A DNA stretch of 64,000 nt, taken from Daphnia carinata. Lineage: Eukaryota; Arthropoda; Branchiopoda; Diplostraca; Daphniidae. The stretch spans positions 1,860,001 through 1,924,000 of the forward strand of contig NC_081340.1 in the NCBI RefSeq assembly GCF_022539665.2, read 5' to 3'. Numbering within the stretch: position 1 is the first letter of the stretch; the number at the start of each line of letters is the position of its first letter. The translations under genes and the position numbers were made by a program. This document shows, one piece after another, positions 14,212 through 27,451 of the stretch. The notes under the pieces are model-generated. The model was not told the DNA's origin. It did no database searches and worked only from the letters and a program-made list of their open reading frames with translations.

Positions 14212-17200
14212 CGCCATTTTTTGTTTTCTTGGTATTTATCTTGGTCGCATAGTTTCATTTCATTGTTATTCGATCCTCGTCATCATCACATTTTTTTTTG
14301 TTGTTGTTTTGTTCTTTTTATTTTTCAAACACAAATTGCTTTCAAATTACGCAATATTCGCCATGCCAAAACGTAATGCATTCTTTTTCTTTTTTTTTTA
14401 ATTGGAAAGAAAGAAATTCAAAATTTAAAAAAAAAAACAAAAAAAAAAAAAAAAACGGACCGGATGGCCGGAACAAGTCCCCAAAAGACTTTGCGTGTGT
14501 GTGAGATATTTCCTGTTTGAATTTGACATTTCCGTTCTACAATTGAGAAATAAAATTCTTTAAAAACAAATGCCTTCCCCCCCCCCTCCCCATTTGAATA
14601 AAAAGAGTGTCGAGAGACAAGGAAGGATAACATTACACACACACACACACAAAAAAAACAAACAAAAAAACAAAAAAAAAACAATAATAAGGTGGATGCG
14701 ACATAGACAAAGCGCCATCTGTCAAGACGACCCTTGCCGTCTGGAAACAAGCACGTTGTTACGTTTTCTTTTGTTTTTCTTCTCTTTTCCGATAAGACTA
14801 TATACACTACCAACTACTACCATTGTCTTCTTTTTTTTCCCTTGGCCATTCTTTGCGTCTTTTGTTACGTCGTCCCTCTCTCTCTCTCTCTCTAGTCCAT
14901 CTGCATAGCTCTGATGATGATATTAAAAGCGCAGGTAGTTGTAAACCAGAAGAAGACGGGCTACCTTTTTTTTTTTTTTCTTTTTGTCGAAACGAAATAG
15001 AGTCTTCTCATTTTTAGAAATACACCTATCGTCCTGACGAAATCCTAATACGGAGAAAGAAAGAAAGGAAACGTCTACACACACACACACACACACGAGC
15101 CGGAGAGAGAGAGAGAGAGAGACGGTGCCGGCTGGGCGGCCGCCGCCGCTCGCGCGCGCGCGAGACGTAGAAAAATGAGCGGGACGTGATACGAATATCG
15201 AAAAAAAAAAAACAAAAAAAAAAAAACAACAAGGGCCAGCAAAAGAAAATGACACTGAGAAAGAAAAAGAAAGGGACAAAAAAAAAATAAAATAAACTAA
15301 AACTACTCAACGACAAAAAAACAAGAGATATAGAACAAGAGCTAACGAAATGGAGACATGTCCGCAGCGGTAGCAGCCCGTCCCCCCTCATCCATCCAAA
15401 ACAAAAACCCCAAAAAAGGTTTTTCTTTTTTCTTTCTTTCTTTGTCCAATTAAAGTGGACATTTCTATTTCTATATGGGACGGCTAAAGATCAAGATGTA
15501 AGTCAACAATCACGAGAGAAAACGAAATGAAAAAATCGGCGGCTCTTAAAACCTTTCGAAACACGCATTTCTCACGATGATCGACGCATTCAAATTCCCC
15601 CCTCTTTTTTGTGTGTGTGTGTGTGTGCGTTTCAGAGACATCGACGCAAAGACTGGTTCACAGACGCTGACTCACTCGTGTTCTTTTCCCTACCACTTGT
15701 TTTTTCTTTCTTTTTTTCTTAAATCCAAAAAAAAAATAAAATAAAAAAAAATAAAAAATTGAAAAAAAAAAATAAATAAATAAAAGTCTGTTTTTTTTTT
15801 GGCGAGGGCCTATCGGCCGTGATGGGGTTGCCAAGTCTGGCTGTCATTATACAACAAGATGGCGAGGTAGCTCTCTACAGTGTTTCCAAGCGAGAAAAGA
15901 GAGCTCTCTCTCTCTTACTGGCAGGTGAATAGTTATATTCCCGCTAGTCACGGCCAAAAGCCTCTCTCGCAACGCGCCCCTTCCTCGCCAATAAGAGGAA
16001 AGAGCCAGAAGCGCAGATGAGTCAGCCCCGCCTCAATACAGGCCGGTTCTCTTTTTTTTTTTTTTTTTTTTTCAAATGGAATTTTTCTTTTTTAGATGTT
16101 CGTGTTTCTTCTTAATTCTTTTTTTTTTTTTTTTTTTTTTTTTTTGGTGGCGTATCCACCTGTGTATAGATAGCAAAAGAGCGGGGAAGACACCTGACTT
16201 GTTCAACTTTGAGAAGAAGGACGAAGAAAAGCTCAAAAAAAGAGGGGGGGGATAAATTGAACCAATCTGGTTGGAACAATCTCGATTCACTTCGTTTTCA
16301 TAGCGTCTCGTTAACCTTTTTTTTCTTGTCCGTCTCTTTCTTTTGCTTCGAATCCTTTTCGTCTATTACTAAAACGAGAATGATTACCTCGTAAAATTTG
16401 AGAAAGAAAAAGCAAACGTCGCATAGTCTAAATGTTAACTTTCTAGCCATCTCACGAAATAGGAAAACTTTCAAAAGAAACACACACACACACACACACA
16501 CAAATTAAGTGTCTACTCTGATGGAACATTTTTTTTTTTGGTTTCGTCCAATGAGAAAACGTCAGGCCTACGGGCTGCTGTCCATCAATCGGCTGTTGGC
16601 CTTTTTTTTTTTTTCACGACTTTTGAGGGAAATAAAAGAGGAAAAAAATAAAACTTCTTGCCCATCTGTCACACCTGTTGGAGTGGATAGGGTTGGAAAG
16701 GGGGAGGAATGGGGTGTGTAAGTTGTTTCGAGAACTTTGAAAGAAAAGAAATACGTAGGTAGGCGCACTCGGCCACGAATGCAAATGGCTGCATGCGCGT
16801 AAAGAAACCCCCCCACTACACGAGCCATTGATTTCACTCTCTTCTCAACAAAATGAAATGAAGTTTCTTCCAATTACTAAAAGAAAAACGGTGCGTACGT
16901 GTTGTCTCACCTGTGCGTTGCACTTCTCGGTCGTCAAGGCGACTTGTAAAAATTTCAAATTTCAATCTCGTAATCCAACAGTTTTCCCCTCTGATTTCGT
17001 GTTTCCGAGCCTTTTCTAAAAATTTAATCCTTTTAATTTCGTTTTGTATAAATGAATTCACATTCACTGTTTGCCACTAACACTACGGTCTAATGATTTT
17101 CTACATAAAAGAATTCGATTGATATGTAGGTGTAAAAGTCACACACACACACACACACGAGACACTCGACACATACGAAACAGGCCCACACTGTGGCTGA

Positions 17201-19503
17201 ACGACGTTGCCAGACGAAACCAAAAAAAAAATGGACGCTGCGTCGAACTCGACACGCCGACAACAAACTCAAGACTGAGACGAAAGCCACCGAGATACCT
17301 GTAAAGTGTAAAAAACCAGAGAGGGGGAGGTTAACACAACTCCCCTCCCCTTTTTCTTCCTTACTTTTTATTTTTTATTTTTTTTTCTTTTTGCTTAGCA
17401 AGTTTTTATTTTACCTGTAGCTAAGAGCTCCCTCTCTTCCCACGTGTTTTCTTCCCTACCTGTGCGAGCTTGAGGCCCCCAGGGCAATCTTTTTTCATCT
17501 GCCTCTCTTCCATCGTTTCTTTGCTATTCTCCCTTTTTTTTTCCCTACTTCTTACTTGTTTTTCTTTGAAAATGAAAGAAAGAAAAAAAATATTTGATTC
17601 TTTGAAGATCAATATTCGATCTATATACTTGTAACTTATCCGTCTCATTTGCGCATTTTTTAATTGTTTTAGAAAGAACTAATATGGCGGCCATAGTGGC
17701 AATTTTCTTCACATTTGGAAACCATTTTGTTTTTTTTTTTCTCGTTACCGCAGACGAAAAGGGTGAAACTAAAAGAAGAGGCTGAGAAAAAGAAAATGGC
17801 CGACACATGGACGTCTATCGTTCGTCATCAAACAGATACCGACTGTTTGAAGATGGCTCTTTTCTTTAGTTTCGTGCATGTCTGTTAGATCGAAAGAGAT
17901 GTTTAAACACCCTCGATTTCAAACGTTGGAACACTTGGAAACACTTTTGGGCTGGAGAGAAAAAAAAAAAAAAGAAACGAAAAATGGTGGCAAAAGTCAC
18001 AAGTCATTGCTAATTTCAGCGTCTGACTCGCATGCATCGAAAGAAAGAACAGCAGCTTTAACCACCCCAACTAAAAAGAAAAAGAACAAAAAAGGCTAAG
18101 CGAAGGTGAGAAAGGTATATACTGATAAAAAAAAATAAATAAATAAAAAGAATAAATTTTAAACTCGAAAAAAAAAAAATGGCTCCGGGCTACGGCTCGA
18201 ACCTCCGACAGGTAAATACAACCTTCTCTCTCTCCTGGCGTCCTTTCTCCCCTTCCATCTTTGTGTGTGTGTGTGTGTTAATTCCCCCCTCCACTTCTTT
18301 AGGCCTCTTCCATCTTCGTTTAACCGTGAGCTTTGAGTATGTATGCGGCGCCATTTTGAAACTAAGAAGAAAAAAAAAAAAAAAAAGAGATTCATGTTCT
18401 TCTGGAATGGCGCGCGCCCGGCTTGACTTGACTGATATTTTTTTTTTTCTATTGAAATTTATTTTATTATTCTTTGAAAAAAAAGAGAGGGGGAAAGGGA
18501 GGTTAGTTTTAAAGAGAGATCAACTGAGATTTCGATGAGTGTAAAGCAACGCAGACATCGATCGTCGCCAACCCTTTTAGCAACACACACACACACACAA
18601 AATTCCAGTCAACGACAAACTGCAATGCAGATAAGATTTGCTATCCGAAATGGAATAGGCCTTATATCTTAAATAGGTAAAAAAAAATAAAATAAAATAA
18701 AATAACAACAAGGAAATGCTTTCCCTCGCCATTTTGTTTTACTGCCACGCCACGAGATTGAATTCATCCATTTGCTTCTTTTAACTTGGAAGAAATGTTC
18801 AACTTTGATTTGAGCGAGGTGAGTCTTTAAAAAAGATGCTCATCAAAAAGGAACTGATTAGTTTGAAGAATAAATTTTATGTTTTTCCTATTCACTGGAA
18901 CATTTTCTTTCTCATTTAATTTTGATTGCCAAGGCTTTTTTCTAGGGGTGGAAAAGCGTGGCGATGGGTACGAAAAGTGGGCGGGACCTACACATTTTTC
19001 TTTTCCTTTTCACGTCCTTTTATAACATAGAGCCGACTGGACCTTGTGTTCCAGTTGTTCCAGCAAACAAAAGAAGAAGAAGAAAAAAAAACACAACATC
19101 AAGTCAGTTTGAGAGAAGGGTGAAAATTCTTTAAAAAAAAAAAAAAAAAAAAAGGCCTCGCACACCTCCGCCATCTTTTTTTTCCTTACCTGTCCCCCTT
19201 TTTTTTTTGTAGAAGGAGGGGTTTCTTTGTTCGCAAACGAAAGGGGGGTGGTGTGTATGCCGTTATGGCGCAGCATCCCTCCACCAAACTACCAGTTAAC
19301 CACTTAAAAATAAAAAAAAAAAAATAGGAAAATCAAATGAAGAAGAACCCCAATCTCATGGATGGAATGGAAAATCATCAGACGTTCCAGCCCTTCCAGG
19401 GAGATCGACTTACCTTGACCTTTTTGGAGTCGCTGGAGTCAAACAAAAAACGAAGCGAAAAATACAAAGGGGGAAAACCACAAAAGAAAAAGGCCCGCCA
19501 TTT
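14212..19503. promoter_or_regulatory. Cluster of YY1/Pleiohomeotic-type motifs in the Egfr intron
   Basis: Seven matches to CGCCATNTT (either strand) lie at 14212-14220, 15856-15864, 17681-17689, 18349-18357, 18727-18735, 19169-19177 and 19495-19503. CGCCATNTT is the YY1 consensus and contains the fly PHO core GCCAT. In random equal-base DNA about 0.2 such matches would be expected in 5.3 kb. GAGAG tracts are interspersed. A Polycomb/Trithorax response element or an enhancer is an inference from motif density only. Confidence 0.35.
15799..15991. repeat. Nested inverted repeat deep in the Egfr intron
   Basis: TTGGCGAGG (15799-15807) pairs with CCTCGCCAA (15983-15991), and inside it GGCCGTGA (15815-15822) pairs with TCACGGCC (15948-15955). 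The enclosed sequence is mixed and not low complexity, in contrast to its surroundings. It could be a decayed miniature transposon or a regulatory hairpin. An AP-1-like TGAGTCA lies just beyond, at 16018-16024. Confidence 0.5.
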
Positions 19504-20989
19504 TCTCAGCTTTTTGTGTGTGTCTCTTACCTGTCAAAAAGAAAAAGAAAAAAGAGCAATAAGTCAACAGTTTTAGACACTGGAACAAGAACAACAAGAA
19601 TAAAAATCACTGCTCATTTAAAAATTGTATATTAAAATTTATCTTCGTGCGGAGGGATCGTCGTTTCAATCAGGTTCCCCCAATTGATTGCAAATTTTTG
19701 TTAACGTTGGTCTTGCATCCACGTTCGTCGTGATTACACCCGAGCTTCTTTATGTTAACGTGTGTCTGTGCGTGTACATTTTACATGCATAGTACACATG
19801 GCGTTTAGGATAGTCACCAGCGGCTTTTTGAGTTTTTCTTTGCTTATGCTAATGAGAATGACGCCATATATCCCACCCCCACGTTGCAATGTCGCCAACG
19901 GGTTTACGCATCCATCAAACCCGGAGAAAAATGCAATCCACCTCGCAGCCATTTTTGCGTTAAGGTTAGAAGAGAGTATCTTTCTTTTTTTTTTGTTTTT
20001 TTTTTCATACGTTTTCGTGTGTGTGTGTGTGTGTAATCCTTTTTTTTTTCTGGAACGGAAAGCCCCAAATAATAAATTAAAAAGGCGTCACGTTCATTTC
20101 GTCTATCGCTTTTTTTTTTGTGATATCGTAAATACACGAAAGGTAACAGTCGACTTTCTTTTTATTTTTAACGATAATGTCGGTCACATCCCGCGCAGTC
20201 CTTTACTAAAACCGAAAAAAAAAAAAAAGGGAGGCGATAATGACGCATCGTTGGCATTTTATTTTTTGAAAAAAAAAAAAAAACAGAATCAACTGCGTGC
20301 TGCTGTTCTTTTTTTTTTCTTGTTTCCATCCGGTAATTGCTGGGGCCACACTCTTTGATGTTTGACCTTTTGCCTCATTTTTTTTTTTTTTTTTTTTTTG
20401 CTTGGCTTATTTATTTATTAATTTTTTTTTTCTTCTTTATTCTCATAAAAAATCCAAAAGGAAATTGCATTCGAATTTCATTTTTTTTTTGTTTTGTTTT
20501 ATGTGTGTGTGTGTGTGTGTGTCTTTTCTTTTATTTTAGACGTGGCAAGTGGGTATAAACAAATTCTAGCGGGATTTTGCGGTGAAACAAAAGGTTTTCT
20601 TTCGAAACGTGAGGGGCCCTCAATAGGCGACGTGCGTATGACAGCCGACCGGCTAAACGTAACGCAATACCGCGCGAGAGTCATCTTCCCCCCCCCCCTC
20701 TTCCTCCATGTCCCGTAATCGAATCCCCCTTCACGTAATTCGGCTCTCTTCGTCGTCCATTTTCTTTTTTTTTTTTTTTTTATTTTTATTGCTTTTGTTT
20801 TGTTTTCAATAGAAAAATGTGCGCACAGGTAGACGTGCTGCGAGCAACACAATCCTCAGCCTTTTTGATTTACCTTTGCGAGTTTTTTTTTTTGTTTTTT
20901 TTTTCGTTATTCCTCACGGTTGGGTACGTGTCGTTCTGGGAAACTGACGCGGCTTTAAATGATGTCATAGTCGAGAAATAAGAAGCGCA

Positions 20990-21024
<35 letters not shown>

Positions 21025-21775
21025 CGAAACAAAAGAAAATAAGAAGGTCTAGTGCCATTTGCTGGCGCCGTTGCATCTCGAGTGGCAGTCGACAAGTCGA
21101 CGCGTCAAATACAATAAGGGGAAGAAGAATAATAATAAAACAAAACAAAAAAAAAATGCATAATTCTTGAGAAAAAGTCGAGTCACCAGACAACCCAGAA
21201 GAAGAAAAAGAAAAAGAAAAAAAAAAAAAAAAAAAACTCACCGACCAACTTTAAAGGAAAAAGAAAAAAAAAACAAAAGTTGAAGTCGTATGTCCTTTTT
21301 AATGTTTGGTTCGAAACAGTTGATGTTTTGGAATCGAGTCTATCAATATTGATTGGTCGGCTCTACGTGACTGAACAACAATCATGAATTGAAACAAAAC
21401 AACAACAAAAAAAAAAAAAAAATGCAGATCGACTTGTCTTTCTTTTTTTTTTTTTTAAAAAAGGCAAGACCTAACTTGTAAAAATTGTCATCGAATTCAA
21501 AAGAAGGGAAATGAAAATTCAGTTTGTCTGTCGTTCGATCTTTATACGCTATGAAAAAAAACCCAAAAAACAAAACACATTTCGAATTGTAGTTTTTTTT
21601 TTTTTTTTTCAAATTTCAAATAAAAAGGAAGGCGACACAACGGAACGGAACGTTTTTCCAGCGCAAGCCAAACCCAACTGGACGAGAATGCAAATCAGCG
21701 CAATTGGGCATGGCCATTAATCCCGACGAGTTGAGTGGACCATGTACGGAGAAGCGGCCAAATACGAAACAAAAA

Positions 21776-21808
<33 letters not shown>

Positions 21809-22244
21809 TCCACCTTCTGCGTTTGCTCACGGGGACCCACACGACGACGTTGATGACCCAATCATTTCGTTTGAAAAAGAAAAAAAAAAATTTAAATCTT
21901 TTTTTTTTTTTCTTCTTCTTCTTCATCGTTTTGTGTGCGCTGGTGGAGTTCCTTTTTGTTCTTCATTTGCATTTTTACGTTCCAGGAGCCGAAAGACGTG
22001 CTCGGAATGCGTTTGTTCTTTCTTTTTTTTTTTCGAACTCAAGTTTGCCTTACCTCTCCTGTCTCTTTTTCCTTTGGGGTAGGGGGGAGGGGGGATATGG
22101 TCTGAGCTCTGCGTCCCGCCGACAGCTTTCAAGTGACATCTGCCCAGCTCTTTGAAAAATTATCTCTCGAAAAAAAAAGAAAAATCAAGAGGTCTCCAGC
22201 AGCCGTTTTCCACAACAAACGGATGGCTTCATCAACCCGGACTT

Positions 22245-22275
<31 letters not shown>

Positions 22276-24911
22276 CGACCCGTTGTTTCTTTAAATGCGC
22301 AACAGGTTTTTTTTTCTTTTGTTGTTCCCCCATTTTTTTTTGTTTTGTTGTTGTTGTTGAGTTGGACGACGTTATTCGATCATCCGTCTTTTGATTCTTT
22401 CTAATTTTATTTGATTTTTTTTTTGTTTTGTTTTGTTTCGAATCTCTGAGAAATGGCCATTACTCAAATGTGATGTCCATTCCACGATCACGTTGACAAG
22501 TTCATCAAAAGATAAAAAAAAAACAAAAAAAAAAAACAATGTGGCCCTTCTCCAATGTTTTAAACAAAAATTCTTGTGTTATTGGTCCTTTTTTTTTTTC
22601 CCCTAACCTTTCGATAATGCCAATGAAAATCGAATAGAGAAAACGAAACTATTTTTTTCAACAACAGCAAAAACTTGATTTGTTCTTGTTTGCTCCGGCG
22701 AAGAAAGGAGGGTGGTTTACTCGATTTTCGACTGTGATAAGCTAATCGCATTACGGCATCGAAAATGCGCCGTGTACACACGTCTGTTCCCGTTGGCCGG
22801 CTGTCCCCCCCCCCCCACCAGATGGGCGCCTCTCTTTTTATTTTTTTCATTTTTCTCAATCTCGTATTTTGTTTTGATTTTGCCATTCTACGTGTTGACG
22901 CCGTACCAAACAGTTCCAGTCCAAAATAATAACAGAGTAGCAAACCCAACAATCAGAATGGCATCAAGAACATCGTCCCGATACGTATCATTAAAAATAA
23001 AAAAAATGAAAACAAAAGCCCTCGTATTATACAATGGGTCTTGTGAAGGCAAATGAAGAAGTCGATGGCTCCTGGACGCCAGAAGGCGCAGAAGCTGGAA
23101 AGCAAAGTCCTTTCTTTTGCTTTTCCCCCTTTCAAGTTTGGACTCTATTTGCTGGGCCAACCAGATGGCTTCTGGTCATCCTCACTTATATACATTAAAA
23201 AAAAAAAAAAAAAAAAAAAAAGAGAGTTTCTTTCAGGTTGGGGACCACTTGGCAACTGCGAACGTGATGAAGAAATTGACGGACTTGAAAAATAGAAAAC
23301 ATTTTTCCGGTTAGTTTGCGTTTGCGCATTTTCATATTCACGCGCAACTGGCAATCATCGGTTAGTTTCTACATTGTTCCAATTTGGATGTCGATCACAA
23401 AAGCCCTCCTCCCTTGTTACTTTATTTCCTGCCTTGTTTTTTGTTTTTTTTTTCTTTTTGATCCATGCGAATAGAAGGGGAAATTTTTAGATTGACAGTC
23501 CCATGAAATTCATGGACAGAGTCACGGTAGGGGGTCAGGAGGTGCTGTCCAGTTGCAAAATGAAAAATGGAATTGGCTTTTGGGAGGGTTTTGCCGTGGG
23601 AGAAAAAAGATCCCGAAAGGGACAAAAAAATAAAACAAAAAATAAAAAAAAAAGAAAGACCTGGATACTCTCTCTCCTTTTTTTTTCTTTTCAAAAGGCC
23701 CACGACTTACAAGTCTCGCCTTCGTGTCCATCGTCCACGAGAGGCTTCAATCAAAAATGGTGGGGGGAAAAAAAAAAAAGGAGCCGAGAGAGTTGGAAAC
23801 AAGTAACTCGAAACCGCATTCCAATCTGGCCAGTTCAATTACGAAAGAAAAAAAAACAAAAAAAAAAAAAACGAGCTGGCCAGTATGAAGGTGGAGAGAT
23901 AGGCATATATACCAGCATGTAACATAACGAATGCAACGTGACTCAACGTCATGTCGGGATAAGAAAAAAACAAAAAAAAAAACAAATTCAAGTGCACACA
24001 CACACACACACACACACACATACAAAAAGGGAAAATTAATTTGAAATGAGTGGGCGAAATAGTAATTTTCTAATCGCAATCGCACTTTCTTTTCGTCATG
24101 AAAGAAAGCCGGACAACAGGTAAAAGCGGGAGGTATGAACATAGATCCTATTTGCATTTGTACAGGTGGGTGTAGTACATAACCCACTTGCACTGTAAAA
24201 AAAAAAAAAAAAAAAAAAGAGCCCAAAAGGGGCGGCATTCGATAATCGAAAATAGATACTGTAAGTTTAAACTAAAATCAAAAAAAAAAAAAAAAAATAA
24301 CTAAAAACCCCTTCGATACGTCCACCAATGAAGGTGACCAATGAATCAAGATAACGGGCGCATTGAAGCAAAAAACACGCGATTGCGAACACCAAACGTA
24401 ACGTAACCGCTGCAAATAGAAATAGCTTTAAAAAAATAAATAAATAAATTAAAGAAAAACCGAAGAGGAATGCAACTAGCGTTCAGCTTGAAAAAAAAAA
24501 AATAAATAAAATACTTAAGACGGCCAGCTGAAAATGGATAGTCTATTACATCAGCTGTTATTTTTTTTTTTTTTTTTGTTCGGGCCGTCTTGTAGGTCGA
24601 TAGCGACACCCCGAATCCGTGTCAACATTTCCTATTCATGGAATAATCAAATACATGTGAGAACACCGACGACTTTCTTTCTCTCTCTTCGCAATGCGCC
24701 AACAGTTTGGGCCAACGAAAGACTTGAGGGCCTTTTGAAAAAAAAAAAAACAAAAAAAAACGTACGCGGCCCTACAGCGGGAAGAAGATTGAGCCCATGA
24801 GTCCTCATTTTATATTCAACATTCTTCATACAATTCATTTTTTTTTTTTTTCTCTCTTTATTTATTTCTTTATTTCTTTTTTTTTTCATGTTGAGGTTTA
24901 GCGTTGGGTGT

Positions 24912-24942
<31 letters not shown>

Positions 24943-26424
24943 TATATATACAGTACAAGTCCGGTAGAAAATGAGCTCCGCTTTCCAGCGGGATGATGAC
25001 GGGCCAACTTGGCTTGATGGATATTCTTACATTGTGCGTCGGCATTTTCTTTTTTATTCGACAAGTCCCGCGTGTGTGTACACCCTTTTTTCATTTTCAG
25101 TTCCCAAAAAGTTTTGTTTGTTTTTTTCGTCTTTCGTCGTGAAAGCGAAACAAAAAGAAATGCCATTTTAGAAGGCACATCTTTTTTTATTATCATTTCT
25201 CCCCCTGTGTGTGTAAATTGACACAGCGAAAAGATGAAATACTGAAGAAAGAAGAATAAAAGTTAAGGTTATACAAAATTATTCGTCGCGGCGGATGGAA
25301 CCACTTCAACGATCCAGACACCATTTTTTTTTTTTTTTTTTTTTAAGTAGTTGGCGTGTGTGTCTGTTACGTCCGCATAAGAAAAAGCCACAACAACAAC
25401 AGCAACAAATAGTGTTGAAGATATGTAAAAGAAAAGGGCTAAAGGTTGAATGTGACATTCCAAAGGTGTAATTCAGTCGGGGTCTGTGTAATATAACAGA
25501 AGAGAACTCATCACGTTTTTGCCAAAAAGGAGATGTTTGTGTCGCTCTTTTCGGTGCCGTTAGACGATGAGAAGAAAATCAGCGCACACACAAGGGGGGG
25601 GGGGGAGCAGTAGGGCCGTCCCCTCTTTTTTTTTTTTTCATTTCCTTCACGTTCAACACAAAGCGAAGAGAGAGACTCCATCAAATGTAACAAAAGAAAC
25701 AAATTGGGCATGCATCAAAAATGAGCTGCGACCGCAACTCACCGTGATGGACATATACCAACAGTTTTTTTTTTTTTCTTTTTTTAAACTTTACGTTAAT
25801 GGCGAATGGAACATTTTCTCTCTCTTTTATTCTCGTATGTTAATTTATTCGCGTATTAACACGCGTACTATGTTTTGAAAAAAAAAAAAAAAAAAGAAAT
25901 TTTATAAATGTTTTTTTTTGTTTTTTTTTTTTTTTCATTATGATCGCCAGCTCAGCAGGTGACGGGGGGGGGGGACCCTCTGGGTCTCAATTTCTTTTCG
26001 AAAAGATGTTGAGGTAAGAGTGGGGGGGGGGAGACGGAGACGGTTGCAACTAGCATCGAGGTAACTAGATAATTTGGGGGAGTCATATGCACGAAGAAGA
26101 AGGGAAATTTTCGAACAAACATAGACAGGTGGCGCTCGGCGTAGCTCCATTGCGTTACACCCCAACCCCATTATTATTCAACTGACCCAAAAATGAAATT
26201 TAAAAAAAAAACTGTCTGTAGGTCCACCTTATCTTCTAACGGATGAAAGAAGAGAGACAGAAATGAAATAATCATAGGCCCTTGTGAAGGTTTTTTGTTG
26301 TCGGGGTTGCTTGTTGCCAGGGGGTATTGTTCCAATCATCATTTTGGAACGCTGTTTTTTTTTTTTTTAGCTTTTTGTTTTTGTATGACATCTGTCGGTA
26401 GGCAAAATAGTATAATATCTTCAA

Positions 26425-26487
26425 CGCCATCTAGCGATCATCATTGATAAAACTTTAGAAAATGTCAAAATCGACCGCCAGATGGCG
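26425..26487. mobile_element. 63-bp mini-element with CGCCATCTAGCG-type terminal inverted repeats
   Basis: CGCCATCTAGCG (26425-26436) and CGCCAGATGGCG (26476-26487) are inverted repeats, 11 of 12 bases matching, around a 39-bp A/T-rich interior. The same AGATGGCG/CGCCATCT ends bound the modules at 48150-48231, 48758-48848 and 62081-62200. No target-site duplication is evident. Probably a non-autonomous element or its remnant. Confidence 0.4.
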
Positions 26488-27440
26488 ATATTGTTGCCTT
26501 TTCTTTCCTAAAAGAACACCTTCATTCGAGAGACAAATAGAATGGTGGTAGGAAGTTCACAAGACAATTTTGGGATTAACGGACACACCCTAGACGGATT
26601 AGTTTTCCCATTGTTTTCTTCTTTTCTTTGTTTCATGTTCTTCCATTTTCTAAAGGGAAAAACAAAACAACAACAACAAAAACAATAACAGAAAAGGATA
26701 CAAAACAACCGCTAATACCAGCCAAGTTCTCCGATTTCTCGAGAAAGTTTTTTTTTTTTTTTCTTTTTCTATCTTTCCCTATCTCGACTACATCTAAAAT
26801 ACATCTACGTTATCTTTTATCTTTCCAAAACAGAAAGAGTTAGAAAAAAAATAAAGAAATATCTCTTTCGCAAACAAAACAATAGGGCTCGGGCTCCTCC
26901 ACATCTCTCGCTCTCTTTCGCTTCGTTCTGGTTTCGCCCATTCATCAGCATCGCTGGCATCGACCTCAATTTCTATCTTTCTTTCCAATGTTTCCCCCTT
27001 AACATTCGTCTTCCCGTATGTGTTTCTACTAGCCGGCAGACACCCAGTTTCTGCGAATCAAAAGACATTTTGATATAACAAAACAGAAAAAAGAAAAACC
27101 GCAAAATAGATTCACGCAAAATCACGCCAATGGCCTGCTCTACAAACGATGATCTTAATTACTACGATTTGTAAGGAAAAAAAAAAAAAAAAGATAAAGA
27201 AAAACACAAAGAAAAAAACAAAGAATCCGTTCGATTTGAAACGAATGATTTGCGATAGTTGCGCTCTAATGGCGGCTGTGTTTCATTTGTTCCACGAAAA
27301 ATAAGAACAAAAAAAAGGGGGGAAAACGGGAGATCTACGAAAATGGAACAAACAACCCAAAAAAACAAAAAAACAAAACAAAACAAAAAAAAAAAAACAG
27401 CTGATTGGATTGACAACTTGCTTTCTTGTTTTTGGGCCGC

Positions 27441-27451
27441 TGCGCATGCGC
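27441..27451. promoter_or_regulatory. Perfect NRF-1-type palindrome
   Basis: TGCGCATGCGC matches the NRF-1/Ewg consensus. It lies inside the giant Egfr intron with no gene start recognised next to it, so its function is unknown. Confidence 0.3.
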
